Origin: Prosopocoilus inquinatus
Lineage: Eukaryota > Arthropoda > Insecta > Coleoptera > Lucanidae
Assembly: GCA_036172665.1 (NCBI GenBank)
Contig: CM069872.1
Coordinates: forward strand, 20,315,001-20,379,000
DNA length: 64,000 nt
Reading direction: 5' to 3'
Shown here: positions 1-11,204 of the stretch, one piece after another
Position numbering within the stretch: position 1 is the stretch's first letter
How the letters are laid out: every line of letters starts with the position of its first letter
Program-made: the position numbers and the translations under genes
The notes under the pieces: generated by a model
The model's database searches: none
Told to the model about the DNA's origin: nothing
Seen by the model: the letters and a program-made list of their open reading frames with translations, nothing else

Positions 1-375
1 TTGTCACTAGAGTAGAGACGAAAGTTACCTGCTAATTTTCACCTCCGTCTAGTTGTCTGCCGTTGCTGTATGGCGTTACAATTAAATGTCAACTTTAGCA
101 TCATTTCTGATTCAAAAAGTGATTTAGATCTTCCCAATACTCCACCAGAAATAATAAATCGGGTCGTAGAAAAATTATACGGGGTGTTGAAAAATTCGTT
201 TGCCAAATTTCTACGGCATTTAAAGAGGCCAAATTAAGACTTTTTTTGTTATATAACATAGGGTCGGAAATTAATAATTTATTTTTAATACTGTAAAACT
301 GACTTAATATGACAGAATACGGAAGAAGTTATTAACGTACCAAAACGAGGTAATTAAAACAATAAATTTTTTTTG

Positions 376-526
376 AAAAATTTTGTGCAAATCGTTTTTA
401 TTGCAGTGAAAACCTGGAGCAGCCTCTGTACAGCTGTTTCAGCTCTGCTTGGGGCTTCTTCAGCAGAGACGTACCTCGACATTCCCACTGCAAACAAAAA
501 CGACTTGTCCAATTTATTCGCAATTT
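376..526. repeat. Family A fragment
   Basis: This matches the unit from GTGCAAATCGTTTTT to TTATTCGCAATT, with several substitutions. Confidence 0.6.
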
Positions 527-639
527 TGTATTTTCTTACGGAATATCAGCTTTTCATCACTATAAACCGTCCAGGATGTCTAATTAAATTCGTCTATAAA
601 ACAGTATTTTCTAGCTATTGATAGATACGGTTTAACGTA

Positions 640-2548
640 GAGATGGACCAGGGAATGAACCCGATGCATTGAAAGAACCCACATGGGTGCATTCACCAGG
701 GTGCATACATGAACGTTGCATTAAAAAATTTAAATTTCCCGCGCAAATCGAACGATAAATAATCTTTTCTTGATGTTATTTAATTGTTTGCAGGTGGTTT
801 ACAGGTTTAATGTTTCATAGTGTACAGAGTGGACCATTTTTGATGGTTTTACAAGGTTTCACAGTTATGTATATAATACAGGAAAACCGTTTTCACAACC
901 CAATGCTACTTTTTCAAGAAAAACTCAGTGGAGAAAACAAGAGTTAGCTATCTCGATTCGTTCGGGAAATATCGGCCGAAAACTAACGTTGATTTCACTG
1001 ACAATATTATCTTTTGTAGAAATTGCACCAATTCTGCAAAACAGACTGTAACTTTTTAATTTTAAATGGAAACCGCAGTTGGCTATGACACAAATAAATT
1101 GCTTGCTTAATGAGGCTTTCAAAAATATAAAGTTTGATATAATTATTTTTATAAATAACAAAGATACTAATTTTCCTTATATTACAGTACCTATCAAGCT
1201 ATCTATGACAATGGAAACAAAAGAAAACTAAGTTGTTTTCCTCAAAAAACTATTATTAGAATAAATAATACAGGTAATTGAATTTAACAAAATAAATATG
1301 TAATGCTGTTAGAGAACTCATAAAACTACAAGTAATGTAAATGTGGATTAACTGTCAATCCAGTTTTGAAGAATTATACGTTGTATGTTCCGTTGAAATG
1401 ATTAAATCTTAAAATTTATTTAAAAACTTCTTAGATATTTCACTTCTATCTGCGATTACATTTATTAATATACAAAAGTTCTTGAAAGCATTATTAAACT
1501 TAAGAAATATCCGACATTTCAATAATTCCTTAAAGAAGTGCATTAATTTATACAATTTAAAATTTATAGAAATCACATAACTATTCTCATTAATAATTAA
1601 AGAAATGTTCAAATAGAGTTAATTCGTTTTTACATACTTGTGGTTTTACGTCAGTCTCTGATGTATCTATCTCGAAGCTATTTATTTATTGAATTAAATT
1701 AGCTGTTTTACTTAACAATAATTGATTTTTAGGGAAACAATTGAACTATTTTTTTTAATTGAAATTAACCTCCGCCCACAATTTCAATTATCTCTTAAAC
1801 CACAGTCTTCTTTACTATTTTAGTCTATTTTTTTTTGTTTTTGGTATCATGGATGGCTTGTTAGCTACTGGAAAACAAAAAATAATTAGTATCTTTATTA
1901 TTTGAAAAAATAATTATATGAAACTTTACATTTTTGAAAACCTCATTAAACAAGCAATTTATTCGTGTCATAGCCAGCTGCGGTTTCCATTTAAAATTAG
2001 AAAGTTACAGTATGTTTCGCAGAATTGGTGCAATTTCTAGAAAAGATAATACTGTCAGTAAAATTAATGTTAATTTCTGAATAAAATAGTTTTAAATTTT
2101 CAAAATATCTTGTCAAACAACTGAAATATTGTGAAAAATAATTTTTCGGAAAAATTCGTTTTCGGCCGATATTTCCCGAACGAATCTAGATAGCTAACTT
2201 TTGTTTTCTCCACTGAGCTTTTCTTGAAAAAGTAGCATTGGGCCGCGAAAACGGTTTTCTTCTATTCCTATAAATGACTGAGAAACACTGTAAAACTATC
2301 AAAAATGGACCACACTGTACGGTGAATAGCTGAACAGTAAACTTTTAAATCTTAGCCGGAATCTTTGTAGCTTAAAATTTGAACAAAATGAGTAAGTTTT
2401 TTAAATTAACTTTACAAAATAATTGTATTGCGATAGTCCGTAAAAATATATTATATTCATGCATCCAATGCACCGGGTGCATTGTGGGTGCCTTCCGTGA
2501 TTCCACCGGTGCAAACGATTGCACCGGGTGGAATCCCATCTCTAGTTT
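640..2548. mobile_element. Nested foldback element
   Basis: The outer inverted ends (TTTAACGTAGAGATGG at about 633 and its partner at about 2550) carry GGTGCATT-type repeats. An inner foldback (about 818-2328) has arms of roughly 360 bp, including the matched CGGCCGATATTTCCCGAACG near 965 and 2165. Its centre shows no gene. Confidence 0.6.
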
Positions 2549-2764
2549 AACGCGAACATCCTGTGTAAATAAGTTTTTTTCTACATTTATCATAACATTT
2601 TGATTAAAATTAAATGTTTAATTTTAAATTTCCTTCCTTAATTTAATTATAACATAAAAACAGCTGTTTTTGTGGATATACGTTTATTTGAACTTTTTCT
2701 TCATTTTGGTTTTGGAATGTCTCAGAAGTAGCAGCTACTACAGATTAAAGTGAAGAAAAAAAAC

Positions 2765-4140
2765 ATGTATACAGGGCGTTCGCGGTAAACCGTATGACAG
2801 CTACAAAAAAAAAAAACTTTTTAGAGACATACTGAATTAGATGTCCTGAACGCGTTGCGATGATAAAAAGCTGATATTCCGGTAAAAAAAATTAAAAACA
2901 ATCGAAAATCTCGAAAACCAAACGACAATTTGTTTTTCTGATACTGCCATAAAATCGAGCGGAAAAGGTATAACTTTCCTAACTTTCCTTAACTTAACTT
3001 TCCTAATTTAAGTTACCGTGTGACATTTCAAGTAGAAAACTTGGCTATTGTAGACATTTTTCTTGAATACCAAGTTTTACATACCAATTAATAAAAAAAT
3101 ATTAGGCTTTGGAAGAAAATATTTCAGAGACATAATTAGTATGACATTCTGAATGCGTTTCGATGATATTTTCGGTTTTTTAATAAAAAAAAAGTTAAAA
3201 AACAATTGAAAATCTCAAACACCTGTCAGTCATTTTTTTTTCCGATATTGCCATAAAACTGGACAGGACAGGTCCTGAAACCTTTCCAATATAAGTTACT
3301 TCGTAAAAATTCAAATAAAATAGTTAGTTGTTGGTGCAGCTTCCCGTGAACATCCTACATATAGGGTGTTCATGGGAAGCGCTACAATAGCTAGCTTTCT
3401 AATTTTTATTTTTACGAAGTATGTAACTTAAATTGGAAAAGTTTCAGGACCTTTCCTTCTCGATTTCGCGCCTTCAAAAAAAAAAACAAATGACCTCTGG
3501 AAAATAATAAAAATGAATATACAGGGTGTAATAAAAATACAGGCCGCTATTTCAGGAACGTGTTCTATAGATCAAAATAACGGAAAAAAAATCATATAAA
3601 CATGTATACAGGATGTACGTACATGGGAGGCCGCTACAATCGCTAACTTTCTTATTTGTAGTTTATGAAGTAACTTCAATTATAAAAGTTTTAGGACTTC
3701 TCTTCAATTTTATGGTACCTTCGAAATAATCAAATGACTATCAGGTTTACGAGAGTTTCAATTGTTTTCACCTTTTTTAAATGGAATGTTAATTTTTTTA
3801 TCATCGCATCGCGTTCAGAATGTCGAATTAATTATGTCTCTAAAATACCATACCATACCCAGAGCCTACTACTTTACAAACGATTTAGTAAAAGAAAGCT
3901 TGGTGTTCACGGAAATGGCTGTAATAGCTAACTTTTTTATTTGACATTTCACGAAGTAGCTTAAATTAGAAAAGCTTTAGGACATTTCTCACTCGATTTT
4001 ATGCAACCTTCGGAGAAACAAATGACTATTAGATTTTCGAGATTTTCAATTGTTTTCAAACTTTTTAAATGGAACATTATATTTTTTATCATTGTAACGC
4101 GTTCAGGATGTCAAACTAAGCACTTCTCTAAAATATTCCC
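2765..4140. repeat. Cluster of related direct and inverted repeats
   Basis: At least five degenerate units share GAACGCGTTGCGATGATAAA, AAAATCTCGAAAACC and TGCCATAAAATCGAG. They lie at about 2765-3080, 3120-3330, 3360-3490 (inverted), 3600-3810 (inverted) and 3880-4140 (inverted). Further pieces occur at 4840-4930 and 18650-18770. Confidence 0.55.
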
Positions 4141-4336
4141 CTCCTAAGCCTACAATTTAATAAATTATTTACTAAATAATTGTATTAAACATTTTAACAT
4201 ATCACGCTTTCAATATTTGACAGAAATGTTTTTACTATAAACTAAATTTAAAGAAATTTTTAATCAAGACAGTTCACACAGGTCCCTGACTTTTTGAACA
4301 CACTTCCTTCGTTCGCTTGTTTCAACGCGCACCATA

Positions 4337-4755
4337 TTAGTTGTCTTTTATTTGCACATCAGATCAGTTCACTTTTACTCTGGATCACTTATTCAAAAAT
4401 TTGTCTGTTTTATTCGGCTACATGATCTAACCCAAAGTGATCTAAAACACTTCCCGCCTTGCTGTTACTACACCTCGAAAATTCTAGATCAGTTTGGATC
4501 AGTTGGTTCACTAGTAGAGGGGATGTTATTTCAACTGTTTGTCAAATTACATTACTCGTCTAAACAAACTTTTGTTTTTGCTTAACTCACTGTAAGGTGA
4601 TGCAAAAATAATATCTTCATCTGAAGATTAAAATACAGCAATCGCATCTCGCATGTTTTATTTATTATTAAATCGATCACTTAAGATCAGTTCACTTTGG
4701 GTTAAACTGAACTGACCTGAACTAACCTGCGTTGCAAACAAAAGACAACTATTGT
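4337..4755. mobile_element. Inverted-repeat element (MITE-like)
   Basis: GTTGTCTTTTATTTGCA at the left faces TGCAAACAAAAGACAAC at the right, with GATCAGTTCACTTT motifs repeated inside. No coding sequence. Confidence 0.55.
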
Positions 4756-5206
4756 GTTCGTGAATAAAAAGACTGTTGTAACGATAAACTTCTTCCCGCG
4801 AATATCAAGACAGAATCATTTATGAAATATTCTGTTATGAGAGATAATATTTTTAGAGACATACTTAATTAGACATTCTGAACACGATACGGCGATAAAA
4901 AATATAATGTTCCATTAAAAAAAAGGTGAAAATCTGCGGCGCACCGGCTGGATTTTTATTTACGCCGCTGGAAAAAACATTCAAGTCATTGTCTACTCTA
5001 GTACAGAATTCATTTGAAGACCCGGTACAACAATTGATACTCCTATATTAATACAGTAAAATAAAGATTTCTTGTGTATACCTTTATGTATAGCCATTAT
5101 AAATAATATACTAAAAGTCCCCATCGATATCATACCGGCTTCACGTGTTATTCAAGGTCAAACGTCAAGAGAAAGGGCTTTTCGCGATTATCTCACTTCC
5201 TATTTG

Positions 5207-5865
5207 ATAACAATTTTATAAAATTTTGTGCAAACCGTTTTTGATTGCAGTGAAAACCTCGAGCAGCCTCTGTACAGCTGTTTCAGCCCTGCTTGGGGCT
5301 TCGTCAGCAGAGACGTAGCTCGACATTCCCACTGTAAACAAAAACAACTTGTCCAATTTATTCGCAATTGCGATGTAAGAGTGATGAATAGATAAAATAG
5401 CGACATCTTACGATCGCTTTTTGACCTGACATTGCAGTAGGATAGACAAATTGAAGCGGATTTGCTCCTAATAAGTCTCCCATGCAAGGCGGCCATGCTT
5501 GCTGTCAAAGCACAATGAAAGTTTTTAAAAAAATTTGTGCAAATCGTTTTTAACAGTAAGTGAACGGTACTTCAGAACATATCCGAACAACAGACAATAG
5601 CTTAGAATAATAATATTACATAATTTTGTTGCAAATCATTCTTTTTTGGAGTGAATCCGTCGAGCAGCTTCTGTAAAGCTGTTTCAGTTCTACTTGGGGC
5701 TTCATCAAAAACGATTTGCAACAATTTTTTTTTAAACTTTGATAATGCTTTGACAGCAGGCATGGACGGCCGCCTTGCATGGGATGACTTATTATATAGC
5801 AAACTGGGTTCAACTTGTCACTCCTAATGCAATGTTAGGTCAAAAAGCGTTTGTAGGATATCGCT
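5207..5865. repeat. Family A degenerate copies (two)
   Basis: 5221-5560 and 5622-5865 match parts of the 312-bp unit (GCAGTGAAAACCTCGAGCAG; TAGGTCAAAAAGCG). Boundaries and duplications are not clear. Confidence 0.6.
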
Positions 5866-6194
5866 GTTTAAACTATTCAATATTACAATTAGACGTAATT
5901 TTGAAAAATGAGAATCGATTACAATAATACAGGAACAAAAATGACTGTTATGTGTGAAGTTAAATACAGCTTCTCATGAAATTTTGGTAGTATAATCTTT
6001 TGTCAATTCCAAAATAACTCATTTTATAAATTTTTTAAATTACTCTGTCATTTTTGCTAGTAATTGATTTCCTTTCTTTGTCGAATCAATACATTTCAAT
6101 AATCAATACTAAGCTGTCGTTTGTTCTCTAAATAGGTTCAAAAGTATCGTTTCTTGCTGTTTCTGTGTTTCTGTTGTACAACAAAAAGTATTTA

Positions 6195-6385
6195 TGATGA
6201 ACATATAAAATAGCGACATCTTACTATCGCTTTTTGACCTAACATTGCAGTAGGATAGACAAATTGAAGCGGGATTTGCTCCTAATGAAGAAGCTCCAAG
6301 CAGGGCTGAAACAGCTGTCCAGAGGCTGCTCGAGGTTCTCACTGCAATCAAAAACGAATTGCACAAAATTTTTCTAAAAAGTATT
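6195..6385. repeat. Family A fragment
   Basis: A partial unit running GCGACATCTTACTATCGC to AAAACGAATTGCACAAAAT, in which the middle is internally deleted. Confidence 0.6.
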
Positions 6386-6847
6386 TAGTAAATTACTGTC
6401 CAACGAATACTTTGTTTTTCATTTAAACCATCAACTATCTTCTGTTGGTTAGAATTTTTCTTATCTCACGCTAAACATTTTTATTCTGGCCTTGTTTTAA
6501 AGAATTTTTATAACATGTACCATACTACCGTAATCGGCATAATAAGTAGTTTCTTTTGCCACTAAATTTCAATATGGGCACCATAAGAAAAAATGAACTT
6601 GATGATGGTATCAATTTGACGAAACGTGTTATAGAAAAATAGTAGTGTTTACCACTGCGTAGAGAATTGAAAAGTGACCTAAGAAAGTATTTCAATTTTT
6701 TTTTATCTCTTTAAATAAAGAAGACGGAGTCTTTCCGGATTATTAATCCTCATCAAATTTAGCAACTTTGCCAAATTTAAACCTACCTTACATCTCTTCA
6801 AATAAGCGAAATCCCCATGGTGAGGGTCGAATTTCAAACAGCCTGTA

Positions 6848-7232
6848 AACCGGCTGTTCCCCGCCATGTATTCACCCTTCTAGAATCTTTATTTATTAAT
6901 CGATTTACATGAATCTTGGATGCAAGAAATTAAACAATAAATGGTATTTTCCGATATACTGCAAGCCGTCTCAGGACGGTTTCGCCGGAAGTGATATCAA
7001 CTTTCTTATTTTAAATGGAACACCCTATGTGTTTTTACGTATTTAATATCTACGGATCATTACGAATCCGAATATGTATCAATTGCTAAAAAGAAAAACT
7101 TTATTCTTCAATCTAGAAGTATAATGAAAAAATCCATTTTCTGTCTCATTTATTGTCTCCAAAATTCATGTAAATCGATTAATAAATAAAGATTCTAGAA
7201 GGGTGAACACATGGCGCGGGACACCCGGTGTA
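6848..7232. mobile_element. Family B element with inverted ends
   Basis: The left end (CACCCTTCTAGAATC, ATTTATTAATCGATT) recurs inverted at 7155-7232. The interior carries GCCGGAAGTGATATCAAC and TTTTAAATGGAACACCC. Related copies lie at 29300-29602 and 55305-55612, with a fragment at about 20075-20240. Confidence 0.6.
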
Positions 7233-7424
7233 TGCTAATACAATTACAAATATTTTACGAAACACGTATCCCATCTGAAATAACTTTATGGAGAATACGA
7301 AGATGTTTAAAATTTTTGGTAGGTAGCAGTTTTACACGCCTAAACATGCCTTATCCTTGTTAGATTAGCAGTGGTAACCATTGCAAAGCGGACGAGAAAA
7401 TATTATATCGATATTCGTTCAACG

Positions 7425-7730
7425 TCTAAGGCCCGATCTTACCATCTTCAAATAAATTTAACCGTTGGTTAATATACTAGGTAATCATCAAGCTTAAGAA
7501 TTGGATCCACTTAGTACGGACGCTTTTCATGCAGAATGTACTGTTCACTCCTTTCACCTTTGCACCGTGTGCGGATGCGATGCTTCTAATTGTCATTGAA
7601 TGGAGAGGGAAGGTGTGCGAGTTAGTTCAGGTTTCCCCTTCGACGATTAAACGATTGTCGGCACAATGGTTTTCAATGATGTTAGCTAACGGTTAAATTT
7701 ATCAGGAGGTGGTAAGATCCGGCCTAAGTA
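7425..7730. mobile_element. Hairpin MITE with TAA target duplication (PIF/Harbinger-like)
   Basis: GGCCCGATCTTACCATC at the left faces GGTGGTAAGATCCGGCC at the right, flanked on both sides by TAA. The 3-bp TWA duplication and GGCC termini fit PIF/Harbinger MITEs. Confidence 0.6.
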
Positions 7731-7789
7731 GTCAGAGCTATTAAACTCCGCCTAGGTTGTAAATAATCTCTCCTCGATCTCAGAAATAT

Positions 7790-8310
7790 CTCTCGTTTTT
7801 GAAACATATCACTGAGAGGTATCGCCTGCCCTTAAATCAATTAGATTCAACTCTTTCAAAACATTTGGCTGAAACAGCACACCCTTTTGGCCCTATTCAA
7901 GATGTCAAATCACTACACAATCTCGGTAAAGGTAACAAATTAAACGTTGCTGAAAATCTTGAAGCCTTTTTACATAAAAATATTAATTCTATAAATTTAA
8001 TTAATGAACAAACAATTTCAAATTCTGAGAATTTCTTTAAATCGATTTATTGGAGTTTGCATAATTGATCTGAAGTTCTTTAAACATATCTATGAATAAA
8101 ATAAAAAATGTTCTTCATTGACAACCAACCATCTGATATACACTATTGTATTTACAATTTTTCTTTATATAATTTAATTTACTGTGATTTTACTTGTAAG
8201 TATTTTAGTTTTCTTATTATTAACTTTTTTATATTAATGTTAAGGTTCACTTGAAAGTGTCTATTCAAACCGAAACCGGTTGTAAATAAAAAAATAAATT
8301 TGTCAGCAGA
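7790..8310 (+). pseudogene. Penelope-like element 3' end (C-terminal coding remnant plus 3' tail)
   Basis: An open frame ending at 8068 encodes LKHITERYRLPLNQLD...STLSKHLAETAHPF and KGNKLNVAENLEAF. This is the pattern seen downstream of the GIY-YIG endonuclease core in Penelope-like proteins. A tail with AACCGAAACCGG and TGTAAATAAA follows. The endonuclease core and reverse transcriptase are absent; a MITE ends about 60 bp upstream. Identification is by pattern only. Confidence 0.55.
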
Positions 8311-8529
8311 CTATCATCATCAATAATAACAGGTGCCTTCTTTCGCTCATAAAATCGTGATCCAAACGTGTTTTGATTCAAAAACATTCTTTTCTTTGAA
8401 TATCTCTATTTTTAAAACTTGTTTGGATTGAATTATGGCTATTTGCAAATGAACTATCAATCAAAAATTCAAGTCAGGTGTTTTGTTGCGACTACGAAAT
8501 TCAGGTACAAACTATTCGAAATACGATTG

Positions 8530-8663
8530 AGGCCCGATTTCTTCACCTACGAATAAATTTATCTGCCAGGTAGTATCCTTGGAAACTATTATCGATACAA
8601 TAGTTTCCAAGGATAATACCTGGTGGATAAATTTATCCGTAGGTGAAGAAACCGAACATCAAA
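8530..8663. mobile_element. Hairpin MITE
   Basis: This near-perfect palindrome (TTTCTTCACCTACG to CGTAGGTGAAGAAA) is centred at about 8594. Its ends resemble the GGCCCGAT ends of the MITE at 7425. Confidence 0.6.
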
Positions 8664-9005
8664 CTTTTAAACGAAAGAAAGGACCTAACATGAATGCATT
8701 TTACGTTGTCTGTGTATTCTTGATCTTATGTCATGAAAACGGTTTATGGCACGTAAAAATGTATAGAAACTTTCTTATGGGGAATTTGTTAATCTGCAAT
8801 TGTTATAATTACCAAAATTGTTGTCAAACTAACAGGAAGCGATATAAGCTGCTCTCTTTCACTTAAAAGTTTGAATCGTGTTTCGAATAGTTTGGACCTT
8901 AGTTTCGTAGTTGATGCAACAAAACACCTGACTTGAAATTTTGATTGATTGTTTATTTGTAAATAACCATAATTCAATCCAAACAAGTTTTAAAAATAGA
9001 GAGAT

Positions 9006-9147
9006 TTATGCCCGTTTGCACCACTTTCACTTAAAACTTTAAGTCCCACTTAAATGGTTAAGTGACACTTTTTCCATAATAGAATGTGTCACTTAACCAC
9101 TTAAGTAGGACTTAAATTTTAAGTGAAAGTGGTGCAAATGGGCATTA
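9006..9147. mobile_element. Hairpin MITE with TTA target duplication
   Basis: TGCCCGTTTGCACCACTTTC at 9009 faces GAAAGTGGTGCAAATGGGCA ending at 9144. TTA is duplicated at 9006-9008 and 9145-9147. The uninterrupted partner arm of the host foldback shows the unoccupied site. Confidence 0.75.
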
Positions 9148-9324
9148 AAGAAAAGAATGTCTGTTTTTAAATCAAAACACGTTTGGATCACGATTTTGTG
9201 AGCGAAAGAAAGCACCTATAATCGCGAAAAACCATTTCTCTTGATCTTTGACATTGAATAACACGTGAAGCCGGCATGATGTCGACGGGGACTTTTAGTA
9301 TGTTTTTTATAATGGCTAGACGTA

Positions 9325-10007
9325 AAGACGTACACAAAAATTCAGCTAGGTTGGATTTTTTTTGGAACCCACCGCATTTTTTAAACTTATTTTACTGAAC
9401 CATATCATAAAATCTTAAAAAGGCTCTCTGCTATTAATTAATTTGTAAATTGTAAATACCTGACTTATTAGTACAATATCTGTAAATATTTAAAGTGATC
9501 AAAAACCAAACAAAAGAGTCACCTGTTATTTTAAAACGAATGTTTGAGCTTTTTTTTTAAGTGAATTAGTAAATAATTAGTCACAAAAGAACATATTGTA
9601 CGTACTCACAAAACTGTAAGCCGAAAAGAAAAGTATTTTAAACAACAAGGAATTAAACCAATTACTCCAGTGATAAAAATCGTGTTTTCAATCAACAAAA
9701 CGAGATTACCAAATTCCTATTTCACTGCGATGACTAATTAGCTAAAACTACTGAGATAAGATAACGAGCAAAGCACTTAGAGGAGAAATCTCGTGTAGCA
9801 GGGAGACCGAACAAAACGACCTTTTACCTGTTTATTAGTAGACGAAGCAATTACTGGCCACAATAAAGCCCCCCCGGAAACGTCTTCCGCTAAAGACATC
9901 AACACACGGAAACAAATTCACACATTGAAAGCCAAAACTACGTTTGTGATTAATATGCTCTATGCAGAGAAGCAGAATACATAAACGAAGGGCGCTTGGA
10001 TACTCAC
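9325..10007. other. Csp intron 3 / downstream sequence
   Basis: The Csp donor is at 10007. No coding exon or clear repeat is recognised from here down to the inverted repeat that ends near 9325. Confidence 0.4.
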
Positions 10008-10139
10008 ATTCAAATTGTGATAATCGCCGGTGTCTTCAGGTGGTCTCGGCTTGAAGCGACCACAGCAGAAGTTGCAGCAACAGCAAAGGCAACAGCAGCA
10101 ATAACAACCGGTTAAAATGCCGCAAACGACGAACAATGC
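10008..10139 (-). CDS. Csp: Csp coding exon 3 (cysteine string)
   Basis: The acceptor is TTTACAG. The exon encodes residues 106-149, including the Cys-rich string and a C-terminal ...[13 protein letters not shown] motif that resembles the insect protein just before its variable tail. It ends at AAT|GTGAGT. Confidence 0.93.
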
Positions 10140-10760
10140 CTGTAAACAAACAATATTTCTTTCTTTAATACAAAAAATGGTTTGACCATACAAGAATACC
10201 TCATAATCACACCCTGACTTTCTAAGAACATTCAAAAATTGATAAAGATGTAACATCGTAACAGTATACATGAAATGTGACCTCGAAGTTATTGGTGTTA
10301 TCACATATTCATATCATTTTTTTTTTTCTAAAGAAGTTAATGGTAAATACGCAAATGATTACTCAGTTAGTGATTGTAATGTTTACATACCTTACACCAA
10401 GTTGATGTAACAACGAAGTAAGCGTTGACGTTCTCTTCTCCGAACTGTTCCGCAATATAAAGGCCGAGGGATCCATAATTATCATAAATATTCCTCTTCG
10501 TTGGATCACTAAGTATGGTATGAGCACGGTTGACTTCTTTGAATTTTTCTGATGCCTCAGGATTGTCAGGATTCTTATCAGGATGGTACTTGAGGGCCAA
10601 CCGTCGGTAAGTTTTCTTAATTTCGTCGGCCTTCGCGGTCTTCGGCAATTCTAGGATCTGATAAAGGGAGTCTCCCTGCGTGCTGTAGGCCAACATATAA
10701 CATCAATAGAATATCAGTAATTTGCGATTTTACTCACGATAGTTTCCGCTTCGAATCCAT
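10008..10760 (-). CDS. Csp: Cysteine string protein (DNAJC5-type J-domain co-chaperone), N-terminal 149 residues, three coding exons
   Basis: Coding exons are 10760-10738, 10682-10391 and 10139-10008, joined at GT-AG introns with matching phases. The product has a short basic N-terminus (MDSKRKLS), a J domain from about residue 12 with the HPD triad at 41-43, the family-typical [17 protein letters not shown] linker, and a cysteine string at about 111-131 with 12 Cys in 21 residues. In the family the string is palmitoylated and anchors the protein to synaptic vesicles, where it recruits Hsc70 for SNARE folding. An in-frame stop lies just upstream of ATG 10760, which fixes the start. Exon 3 ends at a GTGAGT donor (10007). 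The usual C-terminal exon is not seen downstream and is probably outside the window. Reading through the donor would add 15 codons to a stop at 9960, a possible short isoform. Identification is firm; the 3' end is incomplete. Confidence 0.93.
10391..10682 (-). CDS. Csp: Csp coding exon 2 (J domain)
   Basis: The acceptor is CTACAG and the donor GTATGT. The exon encodes residues 8-105, covering the whole J domain with HPD and the conserved linker up to the membrane-associated region. Confidence 0.95.
10738..10760 (-). CDS. Csp: Csp coding exon 1
   Basis: This exon has 23 coding bases: MDSKRKL plus two bases of a Ser codon, followed by donor GTGAGT. The next exon supplies the third base (C), giving Ser-Thr-Gln-Gly. 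It is too short to be found by ORF length and was recognised from the conserved KRKLS start of insect Csp. Confidence 0.88.
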
Positions 10761-11200
10761 ATCCAATGTCCGCTACGGCTCCGTATGCATTCACTAATCT
10801 AAACGCCGGGCCACGAGTTCCATTAATTACTTTGTGACAACATACTAGTCACCGCACTGACACATTCCATAATTTCTGTCAATAGCCCGCAAAATGGCGG
10901 CAACCGCGCATGTCTAATTGTTACCAACCTTCGATTTCTTTTAACGAAACTCACTCGGAAATCTTGAGTAGGCGCCAAAACGCCGATTTGGATTCTGTAC
11001 CAAAGCCAGCAGGCAAAGCCAGCACCAAAGCTAGAATTGAAATCTACGTAGCTATCAGCATAGATGACTAGCTATCAGCACCGAAGTTTAGATAACCCAA
11101 TTCGCTAGCGCTGGGAGTTTAGCGCTAGGTAGAGTCCCTATATTTGGGCTCGATTTTTTACTTGGGATTAGTTCCTCCGTTGCAGCGATTAAGTCTTAAG
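10761..11200. other. Csp 5' flank
   Basis: This is the presumed 5'UTR and promoter side of Csp. No TATA box is evident. Short imperfect direct repeats (AAAGCCAGCA; TAGCTATCAGCA) lie at about 11010-11085. No gene is seen. Confidence 0.4.
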
Positions 11201-11204
11201 ATTA

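Larger units (their letters stand above)
8330..9222. mobile_element. Foldback element with arms of about 200 bp
   Basis: The left arm (8330-8529) and right arm (8872-9222) share GATCCAAACGTGTTTTGATT, CAAGTCAGGTGTTTTGTTGC and others. The right arm is interrupted by the hairpin at 9009-9144; a second hairpin lies in the centre. Confidence 0.65.
5085..9330. mobile_element. Possible 4.2-kb composite bounded by inverted repeats of about 105 bp
   Basis: 5085-5190 and 9225-9330 are inverted copies sharing ACTAAAAGTCCCC, GGCTTCACGTGTTATTCAA and TTTTTCGCGATTAT. The space between holds unrelated repeats, so this may be either one old element or two separate ends. Confidence 0.45.

Noticed and set aside
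2765..4140. CRISPR-like array
   Set aside because: Units are long, diverged and in both orientations, with no constant repeat and spacer size; the DNA is eukaryotic.
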